A DNA stretch of 64,000 nt from Rhizobium sullae (GCF_025200715.1 NZ_CP104144.1:2356001-2420000); one strand, 5' to 3'. Shown: positions 43,169-51,913, counted from the stretch's first letter. Notes: generated by a model not told the origin, from the sequence alone. Made by a program: numbers and translations.

Positions 43169-43581
43169 TAATGCGCGAAAACGCCGTCGAAATCCTTGAA
43201 GCCCTTGACCTCGATCGGATTGCCGCTCGGGTCGAAGAAGAACATCGTGCGCTGCTCGCCCGGTTCGCCCTCAAAGCGCACGACCGGCGGGATGTCGAAG
43301 GCAATGCCGGCGTCCTGCAGGCGCTTCGACAGCGCGAACCAGTCGTCCAGCGGCAAGACGACGCCGAGATGCGGCATCATCACCATGTGGTCGCCAACCT
43401 TGCCTGTGCGGGTAACCTCAAACGGCTTGCCGAGATGCAGCGAGATCTGGTGGCCAAAGAAATCGAAATCGACCCATGTGTCGGTTGACCGGCCTTCTTC
43501 ACACCCCAGGACGCCGCCGTAAAACTGGCGGCATTGGTCGAGATCGGTCACGTGATAGGCGAGATGGAAAAGCGAACGCAT
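43168..43581 (-). CDS. VOC-family (glyoxalase/bleomycin-resistance fold) protein
   Basis: A 137-residue protein with the paired beta-alpha-beta units of the vicinal oxygen chelate fold. FHLAYHVTDLDQCRQFYGGV opens it, and FFFDPSGNPIEVKGF near the end carries the usual metal glutamate; the first histidine is in the opening segment. It is the last gene of a long leftward operon, 45 bases after the M24 gene. The substrate is unknown; isomerases and dioxygenases are both possible. Confidence 0.82.
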   Translation of the reverse strand: MRSLFHLAYHVTDLDQCRQFYGGVLGCEEGRSTDTWVDFDFFGHQISLHLGKPFEVTRTGKVGDHMVMMPHLGVVLPLDDWFALSKRLQDAGIAFDIPPVVRFEGEPGEQRTMFFFDPSGNPIEVKGFKDFDGVFAH

Positions 43582-43626
43582 GATGGCTCCTTGCGATGTT
43601 GGAATGCTGAAGTTGTAGAACCGGTT

Positions 43627-44793
43627 TTAGCGGATGGTGAGATCACGCTGCAAATTAGACAGAGGCTCGGCGCCGTTCTCTGTCACGATGACGGTTTCGG
43701 AGGCGCCAACGGTCCACACACCGTAGCTGCGCAGGGTCGCCGGCAGATGGAAGACCATGCCGGGCTCGATGATCCGGTCGACGCCGGAAAACAAACTAAG
43801 GATGCCGCCCTCCCCCCAGTCCGGCGCAAAGGCGACCCCCATCGAATAGCCGATCCGCTTGCGGAAGGCGGCCGTGTAGCCTGCCGCGTCGATAACCCGC
43901 TGTGCTGCCTCGTGTGGCGCTGCGCAGGACGCCCCAGGCTTTATCTCGGACAGTGCTGCATCGAGCGCGGTCAGCGAACAATCCATCATTCGTCGCGCCT
44001 CAACGGGTGGCTGACCGATCCAGACGGTTCGCATCAGCGCAGCATGATAGCGGGCATGACTGCCTGCCAATTCGAGAAACACGGGATCGCCCTCTTCAAG
44101 TCGTCGTCGTCGCCACGTCATGTGCGGCAAGCCGCTGCGCGGGCCGGAAGAGATCAGCGGCTCCATTGCCATCACCTCGGATCCCGCCCGCGTGGCAGCA
44201 TCGAGCATGGCAGCGGCGATGGCATTTTCGTCCGTGCCGGCGCCACTGGCCGAAATTCCCGCGGCAAGACCGGCTTGCGCGTAAGTCGCGGCCAACCGGA
44301 TGGCTGCCAATTCTGCGGGTGACTTAACCGTTCTGAGCGGCACCAGAATGCCGGAGCCATCCGGCATGGTCTCGACGCCGATTTCGGCGGCAATCTTTTG
44401 TGCCAGCATCGGCGACAAGAACCAGCCGGCAAGCTCGATGGCCGATCGCCTTATGCCCCGTTCCCGCAGAAGCTGGACCAGCAGGGAGGCCGGCTCTTCT
44501 CCATCCTGATAGACGGCAATATCGTCCAGCCAGGTGTTGGCGATAGATCCGACCAATTCCAGTTGGCGAACCAAAAGCGTCGGCTCGCCCTCCTCGGGCA
44601 TGATCAGAGCCTGAAAGGCGAAATAGCCCGCCGTCTGGCGGCCCGTCAGCCAGTAGATGTTTTCCGGGGTCGTGACAATCAGCGCGTCGTATCCGGCGGC
44701 GTTGATTGCGGCCCGGGCGCGGGCCTGTCGGGCCTTGAACTCGTCTTTCGGGAAAGAGGCTTCGCAACCTCGGAATTCGGCAAGCTCAGGCAT
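43627..44793 (-). CDS. M24-family hydrolase resembling ectoine hydrolase (EutD/DoeA)
   Basis: A 388-residue pita-bread protein. The metal aspartates of aminopeptidase P are replaced: the segment reads FLELAGSHARYHAALMRTV. IGYSMGVAFAPDWGEG matches the creatinase/ectoine-hydrolase group, which works without metal. Ectoine hydrolase opens the cyclic ectoine ring; creatinase splits creatine. Here the neighbours are 5-oxoprolinase subunits and an M20 amidohydrolase, not the other ectoine genes, so the substrate is open. It lies in the leftward pxp operon after a GntR gene. Confidence 0.8.
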   Translation of the reverse strand: MPELAEFRGCEASFPKDEFKARQARARAAINAAGYDALIVTTPENIYWLTGRQTAGYFAFQALIMPEEGEPTLLVRQLELVGSIANTWLDDIAVYQDGEEPASLLVQLLRERGIRRSAIELAGWFLSPMLAQKIAAEIGVETMPDGSGILVPLRTVKSPAELAAIRLAATYAQAGLAAGISASGAGTDENAIAAAMLDAATRAGSEVMAMEPLISSGPRSGLPHMTWRRRRLEEGDPVFLELAGSHARYHAALMRTVWIGQPPVEARRMMDCSLTALDAALSEIKPGASCAAPHEAAQRVIDAAGYTAAFRKRIGYSMGVAFAPDWGEGGILSLFSGVDRIIEPGMVFHLPATLRSYGVWTVGASETVIVTENGAEPLSNLQRDLTIR

Positions 44794-44928
44794 GTAATCT
44801 TACTCGGCTCAGGAAATGGCGTCTCTCTATCGAGACAGGCAGGCGCGGATTTTGGAAATCCAATATGGTGAGTGATGCAGTCGGCAGCCTTCCCTTCGAA
44901 AATCGTATCGCATCGGCGAATGCTGGCG
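44794..44928 (-). promoter_or_regulatory. Spacer with two small inverted repeats
   Basis: The only sizeable gap in the operon. GTCTC-TCTATC-GAGAC lies at 44821-44836 and GGATTT-TGG-AAATCC at 44847-44861. They could be an operator for the upstream GntR protein or an mRNA processing structure. Confidence 0.35.
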
Positions 44929-45561
44929 CTAAGGCCGGGCAAGCCATCGCAGAAACCGACTACGCACGCTATCAAAATGGGCCTCCATGGCCCCTGCCGC
45001 TGCCGCTGGATCACGCGCCTCGATGGCGTCGATCACTGCGATATGCTCGGCGGCCTGCTCGGCAAAGCGGTCGTGAGTGCGGGTGATCGTACAGCGCCGG
45101 GCGATGCTGCGCATTTCCCTGAGCATGGCGGGGAGAAGATGCAGATCGGCCGCCTCGGCGACGGCTTCGTGGAACGCGTCGTCATCCGTCCAGAAATGAT
45201 CGAAGGCCACGTCCTTTCCCTCAACATAGGCCTGCATGATCTTGCGCGATTGCTCGAGCGCCGGCGTCATCGGACGCTGGGCGGCGCGAGCGGCAGCTGC
45301 ACCTTCGACAAGACGGCGGATCTGGACGATTTCCAGCAATTGCTCGACGGTGACGGGCAGGACCATCAATGTGCCGTTGGTCAGCCGTGAGATGACACCC
45401 TCTTTTTGAAGCCTCGAAATCGCCGCACGAAGCGGCGTGCGGGAAATGCCGGATTCGATCGCCAAAGTCCGTTCGGTCAGCAGATCTCCGGCCTTGATGG
45501 CCCCTTCGAGAATGCGCTGCTTGATGTCCTTGTAGGCTTGCTGGGCCAGGGTTTCGCTCAT
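44929..45561 (-). CDS. GntR-family regulator, FCD subfamily (downstream copy)
   Basis: A 210-residue FadR-like regulator: winged helix with LTERTLAIESGISRTPLRAA and an all-helical FCD domain whose DDDAFHEAV and HIAVIDAI segments carry metal or ligand residues. The start at 45561 (MSETLAQQAY) follows GGAAAC; the longer frame is unlikely. It is inside the leftward operon, 10 bases after the M20 gene. A second GntR of the same subfamily is encoded three genes upstream. Confidence 0.88.
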   Translation of the reverse strand: MSETLAQQAYKDIKQRILEGAIKAGDLLTERTLAIESGISRTPLRAAISRLQKEGVISRLTNGTLMVLPVTVEQLLEIVQIRRLVEGAAAARAAQRPMTPALEQSRKIMQAYVEGKDVAFDHFWTDDDAFHEAVAEAADLHLLPAMLREMRSIARRCTITRTHDRFAEQAAEHIAVIDAIEARDPAAAAGAMEAHFDSVRSRFLRWLARP

Positions 45562-45571
45562 GTTTCCACTC

Positions 45572-46813
45572 TCACGATTTCGACCAGGCATGATGCAGAA
45601 CCTTGACGGCCTGTATCAGGTCCGCGGGGTTCATGGCCTCATCCGGATTATGGCTGCCATTCCAATTGCGCAGAAACACCATGACCGAGTCCCAGCCAGC
45701 CTGGGCGAAGGCGGCGGCGTCATGGCCGCCACCGGATAACATCGTCCGAGGCTTGAGACCGAGTGCGACAGCGGCGGCGGTGATGGTCTGACCGAGGTCT
45801 GGAGACAACCGGGTCGGCTGGCTTCGCGATTGCGCACCGGTGACGAAGCGCACCCCTCTCGCCTTTTCTATCCTGGCAATCTCGTCATGAAAAATCCGGT
45901 CGAGCCGTTCCATGATTGCAGTATCGTCGCTGCGGATGTCGATGCAGAAATCAACCCGGCCCGGGACTTTGGCAAAGGCATGTTCGGCCGTTGCCGCATC
46001 GACGCGGCCAAAGGTCACCGCAAGGTCATGCCCCTCTTCCAAGACAGTGCCCCAAGCCTTGTCCATCGCCACAATGAGATCTGCAAGCGCAAATACGGCA
46101 TCCGATCTCGAAACGCGTGGTGCGCCGCCGGAATGCGCCCAGACACCCTCAATGCGGGCGTCCCGGTAGCGCAGGCCGCCACGCACGCCGTCAACTATCC
46201 CGAAGGCTTCGCCTGCGTCGTCAAGGACCGGCCCCTGTTCGATGTGCAGTTCGAGGAAGCGAGCAGGCGCGAGCCCCGAGCTGCTGATCACCGCGTCCGG
46301 ATCGCCGCCTTGTTCGCGCATGTGATCGGCGAGCGTGCGGCCGGTGTCTGTGCGCTTAGCCTGCATCTCCGCCGCCGTCAGGCGACCAAGCGCCGATCGC
46401 GAACCGATGTAGGAGACAGGAAACCAGACGCTTTCTTCGGCTCGGATTACTGTAACGACAAGATCGGTCGGCGGCGCTTTGCCACTCTTTACGAACGCCG
46501 TGGCGAGCGCCATGGCCCCAACAACACCGGCCGTGCCGTCATAGGCGCCGCCCATCGGAACTGTATCCAGATGCGAGCCGACGTAGAGCGCAGGCGCCTT
46601 TCGATCCCGGCCCGGCAGCCGCGCATAGAGATTCATAGCCGCGTCACCAGTTACTTCAAGGCCGAGGGCCTCTGCCTCTTCGGCTATCACGCGATGGGAA
46701 TCAGTTTCCAAGGTGCTGTAGGACGGCCGAGTATATCCCGGCCCGGGCGCGGAAATGGAATTGATCTTCTCCATCAGCCGGTCAACTGTCTCCTTGATCA
46801 GCGTATCCGTCAT
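45572..46813 (-). CDS. M20-type amidohydrolase (N-carbamoyl-amino-acid hydrolase/allantoate amidohydrolase family)
   Basis: A 413-residue dinuclear metal hydrolase. Metal and catalytic motifs are GSHLDTVPMGGAYDG, the Glu pair in RAEESVWF, LELHIEQGPVL and the late GGGHDAAAFA. Family members cleave N-carbamoyl amino acids, ureidoglycine-type compounds or beta-ureidopropionate. It overlaps the dehydrogenase gene by four bases. With PxpBC nearby it could act on a ring-opened hydantoin-like or pyroglutamate-like product; the exact substrate is inferred. Confidence 0.87.
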   Translation of the reverse strand: MTDTLIKETVDRLMEKINSISAPGPGYTRPSYSTLETDSHRVIAEEAEALGLEVTGDAAMNLYARLPGRDRKAPALYVGSHLDTVPMGGAYDGTAGVVGAMALATAFVKSGKAPPTDLVVTVIRAEESVWFPVSYIGSRSALGRLTAAEMQAKRTDTGRTLADHMREQGGDPDAVISSSGLAPARFLELHIEQGPVLDDAGEAFGIVDGVRGGLRYRDARIEGVWAHSGGAPRVSRSDAVFALADLIVAMDKAWGTVLEEGHDLAVTFGRVDAATAEHAFAKVPGRVDFCIDIRSDDTAIMERLDRIFHDEIARIEKARGVRFVTGAQSRSQPTRLSPDLGQTITAAAVALGLKPRTMLSGGGHDAAAFAQAGWDSVMVFLRNWNGSHNPDEAMNPADLIQAVKVLHHAWSKS

Positions 46814-47757
46814 TCCGGCATTCCTACGGGAACGTTAAGGGCAGTCGCGGGGCGTCCGCCAGAAAGAGCGGTCAAGACGTTGCGGGCCGAACCCACGGCA
46901 ACACGGCGTAGTGCCTCCTCGGTCGCGCCGCCAAGATGCGGAGTGAAGATCACCCGCCCGCCCGCCGCCAGCGGACCAAGCGGTGCTTCGTGGGTATAGA
47001 CATCGAGACCCGCCGCAAAAATACGGCCGGCGTCGATGGCCGCGACCAGTGCTTCTTCGTTGACAAGGCCGGCACGCGCAGTATTGACGAGGATTGCTCC
47101 GGGCTTGATGACCGACAGCGCCGTTTCGCCGATCAAATGGCGCGTCTCCGGACGAAGCGGTGTATGCAGCGAGACGAGGTCCGCTTGGGAGAGGCCGGTT
47201 TCGAGGCTGGTCACTCTTTCGAAGCCCTGAAGGTCGGTAACACGCGGCGAGTACACCAGAACACGCATGTCGAGTGCTGCCTTGAGCATATGGCCGAGCC
47301 CTGCGCCCGTTGCGCCGAAGCCGACAATCAGTGCTGTCTTGCCCGAAAGCTCGAAGAACGTCTCACGCTCGCGAAAGCCATGCGCGCCGGTTCGTTCGCT
47401 GCGATCGGCGGCGGGAACGCGCCGGGCGGCGGCTAGCGCCAGAGCCAGTGCCAGTTCGGAGACCGATCGGGCATTGGCGCCTGGTGTGTTACAGACGAGA
47501 ACACCCTTGCGCGTTGCCGCATCCTTGTCGACCGCATCATGACGGGCACCATGGACAACGACGACGCGCAGGCCGTTGCTGGCCTGAATGGCTACAGCGG
47601 ACAAACCGGCATCCCGCGTGATGACTGCATCGCAACCCGGAATCATCCGCGCGACCGTCTGCATGTCGGATTTCGCGCACAGCACCGGCTCGACGCCGGC
47701 CTGGCGCAGCAGTTCCAGCCCTTCGGCATGGATCGGCTGAACGATCAGGCACTTCAT
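46810..47757 (-). CDS. D-isomer-specific 2-hydroxyacid dehydrogenase
   Basis: A 315-residue NAD-dependent dehydrogenase. The cofactor loop VGFGATGAGLGH is near residue 145; the catalytic Arg is in the TPLRPETRHLI segment, the Glu in the NEEAL region, and the His in FTPHLGGATEEAL. It overlaps its neighbours on both sides by four bases. It probably interconverts a 2-oxo and a 2-hydroxy acid made after deamination. Confidence 0.88.
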   Translation of the reverse strand: MKCLIVQPIHAEGLELLRQAGVEPVLCAKSDMQTVARMIPGCDAVITRDAGLSAVAIQASNGLRVVVVHGARHDAVDKDAATRKGVLVCNTPGANARSVSELALALALAAARRVPAADRSERTGAHGFRERETFFELSGKTALIVGFGATGAGLGHMLKAALDMRVLVYSPRVTDLQGFERVTSLETGLSQADLVSLHTPLRPETRHLIGETALSVIKPGAILVNTARAGLVNEEALVAAIDAGRIFAAGLDVYTHEAPLGPLAAGGRVIFTPHLGGATEEALRRVAVGSARNVLTALSGGRPATALNVPVGMPE

Positions 47758-48398
47758 TCCCCGGTCCTTTCAAGGGATTGTGCGAGCCTTTCGAGAATGG
47801 CATCGCGGGCGTGGTTGATGTGCTCCTCCATTAGGAGGCCTGCCCGCTCACCATCGCCAGCCCGCAGGGCATCGAGCATTTCCAGGTGCTCTTCGCAGCT
47901 CTTCAAAAAACGGTGCGGCAAATTGCTGTGGTCGAACATGCAGGTGCGACGGCGCAGGTCGGCTATGGTGCTGACCATCATGTCGTTGCGGGTGGACAGC
48001 GCAAACGTCCGATGCAGGTCATCGTCGACCCGGCGCTGTTCGTCTTCCTCGCCCGGACCATGTTGCAGCAGATGGCGAACCCGGGCATCCAGTTCGTCGA
48101 GTACGGAAACGGCAACCGAGGTTGCCTGTCTGGCGCAGTGGGATTCCAATACCCGACGCAGGAAGAAGATTTCCTCGACTTCGGCGGCGGTCAGCGTTCG
48201 CACTTTCAGAAAGCGGCCGTCCTGAACAGCCAAGCCCTCTGCTTCGATCCGCTTGATTGCCTCACGCACCGGGGTGCGCGACATGTCCAATGTGTCGCCC
48301 AGCTTTGCTTCCTGCAGCGCATCGCCCGGCATCAAGGTACCGGACAGGATCATCTCTATGATCTTCCCATAGGCCTGTTGAGCAAGCGGCTGGTTCAT
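47754..48398 (-). CDS. GntR-family regulator, FCD subfamily (upstream copy)
   Basis: A 214-residue FadR-like regulator: DALQEAKLGDTLDMSRTPVR forms the winged helix and DDDLHRTFAL starts the FCD domain. It overlaps pxpC and the dehydrogenase gene by four bases each. It is the likely controller of the pxp operon and possibly of the shared TTCAGTATACCA element. Confidence 0.88.
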   Translation of the reverse strand: MNQPLAQQAYGKIIEMILSGTLMPGDALQEAKLGDTLDMSRTPVREAIKRIEAEGLAVQDGRFLKVRTLTAAEVEEIFFLRRVLESHCARQATSVAVSVLDELDARVRHLLQHGPGEEDEQRRVDDDLHRTFALSTRNDMMVSTIADLRRRTCMFDHSNLPHRFLKSCEEHLEMLDALRAGDGERAGLLMEEHINHARDAILERLAQSLERTGE

Positions 48399-49366
48399 TG
48401 CGATATCTCTCCCGGTCGATCGTTACTGGCCGGCTTGGCTACCAGATTTGCAAGGACGCTGCGCAGGGCCTGCCGTTCGGCGATCAACAATTCCTCGGCC
48501 TGCCACTGCGAAATGCGAGCAAAGCGGACTGTGCGGCCGGTTGCCACCTGGGCCAGCCTCGGCAGATCGACAGAGGCTACCGTGGCGATCTTCGGATAAC
48601 CGCCCGCCGTCTGCCGTTCCGCCATCAGCACGAACAACTTGTTGGAAGACGGCACCTGGATGGAGCCCGGGCATGTCCCGTCGGAGACGATATCGTGCCC
48701 TCCGACTGCCCGGATCGGCGGCCCGTCCAGCACCTGCGCCATGCGATCCCGGGTGGGCGACACGATGAAGGCCATCTCCAGAAATGTCTGCCTGACGTCT
48801 TCGGCAAAATAATCGTCCTGTGGTCCGCAAACCACCCGTATGGGACGCCCGCTCCGGCGCCAGGGTTGCCCCAAGGCAAGATTGATAGAACTAACGGCGT
48901 CACCGATCGGCAACCGGTCGCCCGCCTGTAACCGGCGCCCGTGGTGGCCGCCAAGCCCGCTGCGAAGATGGGTGGATCGCGAGCCGAGGACGGGCGCCAC
49001 GTCGATGCCTCCGGATATCGCCAGATAGCCCCAGACGCACTCCCGCAAGGCGCCGATCGTCAGCGTCACGCCCGACAGAAGATCGTAGCTTTCCCAGGGA
49101 TGTGCCCTTATGCCATCGAGCCTGATATCGACGTCACCGCCCGTCACCGCAAAACGCACAGGACGTGAGACAGTAAAACTGCCGCCGACGCCGGCAAACT
49201 CCAGCCCGGCGCACATCGGATCATTGCCGACCAAGGCATTGGCGATACGGAAGGACGGGGCATCCATCGGGCCCGAACCGGAGACGCCTGCATGTTGCAA
49301 GCCCTTTCGACCGAGGTCCTGGACCGTTGTCATCGGCCCTATCTGCCTGATGTCGATGAAGCTCAT
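48395..49366 (-). CDS. pxpC: 5-oxoprolinase subunit PxpC (KipA family)
   Basis: A 323-residue biotin-dependent-carboxylase-like protein that, with PxpA and PxpB, opens 5-oxoproline to glutamate using ATP. The family start TTVQDLGRKGLQHAGVSGSG and the GPMDAPSFRIANALVGND segment are intact. It overlaps pxpB and the GntR gene by four bases. In rhizobial contexts such subunits may also act on other lactams or allophanate-like substrates. Confidence 0.88.
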   Translation of the reverse strand: MSFIDIRQIGPMTTVQDLGRKGLQHAGVSGSGPMDAPSFRIANALVGNDPMCAGLEFAGVGGSFTVSRPVRFAVTGGDVDIRLDGIRAHPWESYDLLSGVTLTIGALRECVWGYLAISGGIDVAPVLGSRSTHLRSGLGGHHGRRLQAGDRLPIGDAVSSINLALGQPWRRSGRPIRVVCGPQDDYFAEDVRQTFLEMAFIVSPTRDRMAQVLDGPPIRAVGGHDIVSDGTCPGSIQVPSSNKLFVLMAERQTAGGYPKIATVASVDLPRLAQVATGRTVRFARISQWQAEELLIAERQALRSVLANLVAKPASNDRPGEISQ

Positions 49367-50088
49367 TGCGGCACCGCCTCGCCCGTCATCCGTCCCGCAG
49401 CGATCGCTCGATCAAGCGTCTCGGCCTCGTCCTCGCTGACGGGCCGAAATGTGACGCGATCGCCGGCTTTGAGCAGAAATGGCTCGGCTCTTGCCGGATC
49501 GAAAAGCCGCAGTGGCGTCCGGCCGAGAAACCGCCAGCCGCTTGGCCCTGGAACGGAATTGATGCTCGCCTGCTTGCCTCCGATGCCGATCGCGCTTGCC
49601 TCTATCCTTTGCCGGGGCGTTGCAAGACGTGGCGTATGCAGGATTTCCGGCAGCCCACCGAGATAGGCAAAGCCGGGCGCAAAACCGATCATGAAGACCC
49701 GATATTCAGCCGACGAATGAAGTTCGATCAGCTGGGAAACCGTCAGATCCTTCATGTCGGCGAGTTCCTGCAGGTCCATACCCATTGTCCCGCCATAGAC
49801 GACAGGCACGTGGAAACGCCGCACGTGGTTAGCGCCGACGACAAGGGCATCCAATCGCAGACGCAACGTCATCGCGAGACTGTGCCCGCGAACCGTTTCA
49901 GGATCATAAAACACCATCAACGAGCGGTAGGTCGGCACCAGCTCCTCGACACCATTCACCGGCGCATCCGCTAGATTTTGTGCGAGCGCTATGACTCGCT
50001 CGCTGACTGCCTCGTCAATGGTGTCGCACAACTCAACAGACAAGGCGCTGTCGCCGCAAGCATGAATGCGCGGAAACATCTTGACCAT
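49363..50088 (-). CDS. pxpB: 5-oxoprolinase subunit PxpB (KipI family)
   Basis: A 241-residue protein. GDSALSVELCDTIDEAVSER near the start and the block GFAPGFAYLGGLPEILHTPR, then GGKQASINSVPGPSGWRFLG mark the family. The start at 50088 is chosen from the usual family N-terminus; a frame extending to 50199 would cross the promoter. It leads the leftward operon and is divergent from pxpA. Confidence 0.88.
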   Translation of the reverse strand: MVKMFPRIHACGDSALSVELCDTIDEAVSERVIALAQNLADAPVNGVEELVPTYRSLMVFYDPETVRGHSLAMTLRLRLDALVVGANHVRRFHVPVVYGGTMGMDLQELADMKDLTVSQLIELHSSAEYRVFMIGFAPGFAYLGGLPEILHTPRLATPRQRIEASAIGIGGKQASINSVPGPSGWRFLGRTPLRLFDPARAEPFLLKAGDRVTFRPVSEDEAETLDRAIAAGRMTGEAVPQ

Positions 50089-50273
50089 CGTATGCAGTTC
50101 CCCTTCGTCCGTTGCAGACAGGTGCGATTCTCGCTTATCGCGCGCTATTGCTATTTCAGTATACCAACTGTATGTCAACAAAAACTGCTTTAAATGCAAC
50201 GCGCCAAACTTAAATTGCGCAGAGAATCCCTAATTGCTGCAACGCCGGTCCACCCTGCAAGGAGTTCTATCGC
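50089..50273. promoter_or_regulatory. Divergent pxpB/pxpA promoter with shared element
   Basis: Contains TTCAGTATACCA at 50155-50166, identical over 12 bases to 41634-41645. On the minus strand TTGACA precedes it, giving the appearance of a promoter overlapped by a GTATAC-centred operator. Confidence 0.6.
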
Positions 50274-51047
50274 ATGGCAACCATCGACCTCAATTGTGAC
50301 ATGGGAGAAAGCTTCGGCGCCTACAAGATGGGCGATGACGAATCGATGCTAGAGCTTATTTCCACCGCCAACATTGCCTGCGGATTTCACGCGGGAGACC
50401 CCGTGGTTATGCGCGACACGATCCTGGCCGCCAAGGCCAGAGGCGTGGCGATCGGTGCCCACCCGTCCTTTATGGATCTTTACGGTTTCGGCCGCCGCCG
50501 CATTGCCGGCGAACGTCCTGAAGATCTGGAAGCGCAGATCATCTATCAGATCGCGGCCATGCAGGGCATGGCGACAGCCCTGTCCTGGCCGATAACCCAT
50601 GTCAAAACCCATGGCTCCCTCGGCAACATGGCGGCGATTGACGCCGAACTCGCCGCCGTCTGCGTTCGCGCCATCAAGGCAGTCGATCCAACGCTCGTGT
50701 TCATTACCCTTCCCTATTCGGAAACGATGAAGGCAGCAGAAGTCGCCGGTCTTCGCGTCGCCTGCGAAATCTATGCCGACCGGACCTATGACGATGCCGG
50801 CATGCTGACCTCCAGGCAGATGGAAGGATCGGTCATTCACGATCCGCAGCAGAGCGTCGACCAGGTTGTGTCGATGGTCCGGGATGGCGTTATTCCAACC
50901 ATGGGCGGGAGAAGGTTGCCCGTAGAAGCGGCGACGATCTGTGTTCACGGCGATAATCCCCATGCTGTAGCGATGGTCCGCGCCTTGCGCACATCACTCG
51001 CCGCCCATGGCGTCGATATCGCTCCCTTTGCAAAACCTGCGATCTGA
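50274..51047 (+). CDS. pxpA: 5-oxoprolinase subunit PxpA (LamB/YcsF family)
   Basis: A 257-residue LamB/YcsF-type barrel. LNCDMGESFGAYKMGDDE and IACGFHAGDP are standard. The usual VKPHGALYN motif reads VKTHGSLGN here, a notable departure close to the presumed active site. It is divergent from pxpB-pxpC and followed after 11 bases by an aminotransferase gene. It completes a PxpABC set, although split between two strands. Confidence 0.87.
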   Translation: MATIDLNCDMGESFGAYKMGDDESMLELISTANIACGFHAGDPVVMRDTILAAKARGVAIGAHPSFMDLYGFGRRRIAGERPEDLEAQIIYQIAAMQGMATALSWPITHVKTHGSLGNMAAIDAELAAVCVRAIKAVDPTLVFITLPYSETMKAAEVAGLRVACEIYADRTYDDAGMLTSRQMEGSVIHDPQQSVDQVVSMVRDGVIPTMGGRRLPVEAATICVHGDNPHAVAMVRALRTSLAAHGVDIAPFAKPAI

Positions 51048-51058
51048 ACGAGGACGTA

Positions 51059-51913
51059 ATGAGCCGCATTGTTTATTTGAATGGCACCTGGCTTCCCGAA
51101 GCCGATGCGAAAGTGTCCGTTTTCGATCGTGGCTTTCTGTTTGCTGACGCCATCTACGAAGTCACAGCCGTCATCGGCGGCAAGCTGATTGACTACCATG
51201 GCCATAGCGCGCGTCTTCAGCGGTCCCTTTCAGAGCTCGGCATTCCCTGCCCGCTCTCCGAACCGTCGCTGCTGGACGCCCATCGGGAGATCGTCCATCG
51301 CAACGGGCTGGATGAGGGGCTGATCTACCTACAGATCAGCCGTGGTGCCGCGGATCGCGATTTTGCCTATCCCGCCAAGGCGGAGCCGACGCTGGTACTC
51401 TTCACCCAGGCAAAGCCGATATTGAACAATCCGCGGAGCGAGACTGGCATCTCGATCGCCACCGTTCCGGACTGGCGCTGGGAGCGACGGGACATCAAAA
51501 CCGTGCAACTGCTCTATCCATCCATGGCGAAGATGGAGGCGATGCGGCGCGGTGCCGACGACGCGTGGCTCGTTGAGGATGGGCTTGTCACCGAGGGCAG
51601 CGCTGCAACAGCCCACATCGTGAAAGCCGACGGAACGCTCGTGACACGTGGCCTGTCGAATGCGCTGCTACATGGGATCACCCGCGCGAGCATCATCGAT
51701 CTCGCTCGCGGCGCTGGAATGGCCGTTGAAGAAAGGGCATTTTCTGTGGAAGAAGCTCAGGCGGCGGCCGAAGCCTTCATCACGTCTGCAACCAACTTCT
51801 CCACCTCGGTGATCAAGATCGATGAGGTCATCATCGGTGACGGCACGCCTGGCCCCGTCTCAAGAAGGCTTCGCGCGCTTTACACGGAGAGTCGCTTGGC
51901 TTCAGCAATTTGA
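51059..51913 (+). CDS. Fold-type IV aminotransferase, D-amino-acid transaminase type
   Basis: A 284-residue pyridoxal-phosphate enzyme. FDRGFLFADAIYEVTAV is the family start; the lysine in RRDIKTVQLL forms the Schiff base; EGSAATAHIV and the late ITSATNFS segment bind the cofactor phosphate. It most resembles D-amino-acid aminotransferases; branched-chain enzymes share the fold. AGGAC precedes the start. Paired with pxpA and, across the promoter, with a 2-hydroxyacid dehydrogenase, it suggests that a D-configured or unusual amino acid is formed. Confidence 0.87.
   Translation: MSRIVYLNGTWLPEADAKVSVFDRGFLFADAIYEVTAVIGGKLIDYHGHSARLQRSLSELGIPCPLSEPSLLDAHREIVHRNGLDEGLIYLQISRGAADRDFAYPAKAEPTLVLFTQAKPILNNPRSETGISIATVPDWRWERRDIKTVQLLYPSMAKMEAMRRGADDAWLVEDGLVTEGSAATAHIVKADGTLVTRGLSNALLHGITRASIIDLARGAGMAVEERAFSVEEAQAAAEAFITSATNFSTSVIKIDEVIIGDGTPGPVSRRLRALYTESRLASAI

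Noticed and set aside
43534..44322. Plus-strand frame of 262 codons
   Set aside because: Antisense to the M24 gene, which has clear family motifs.
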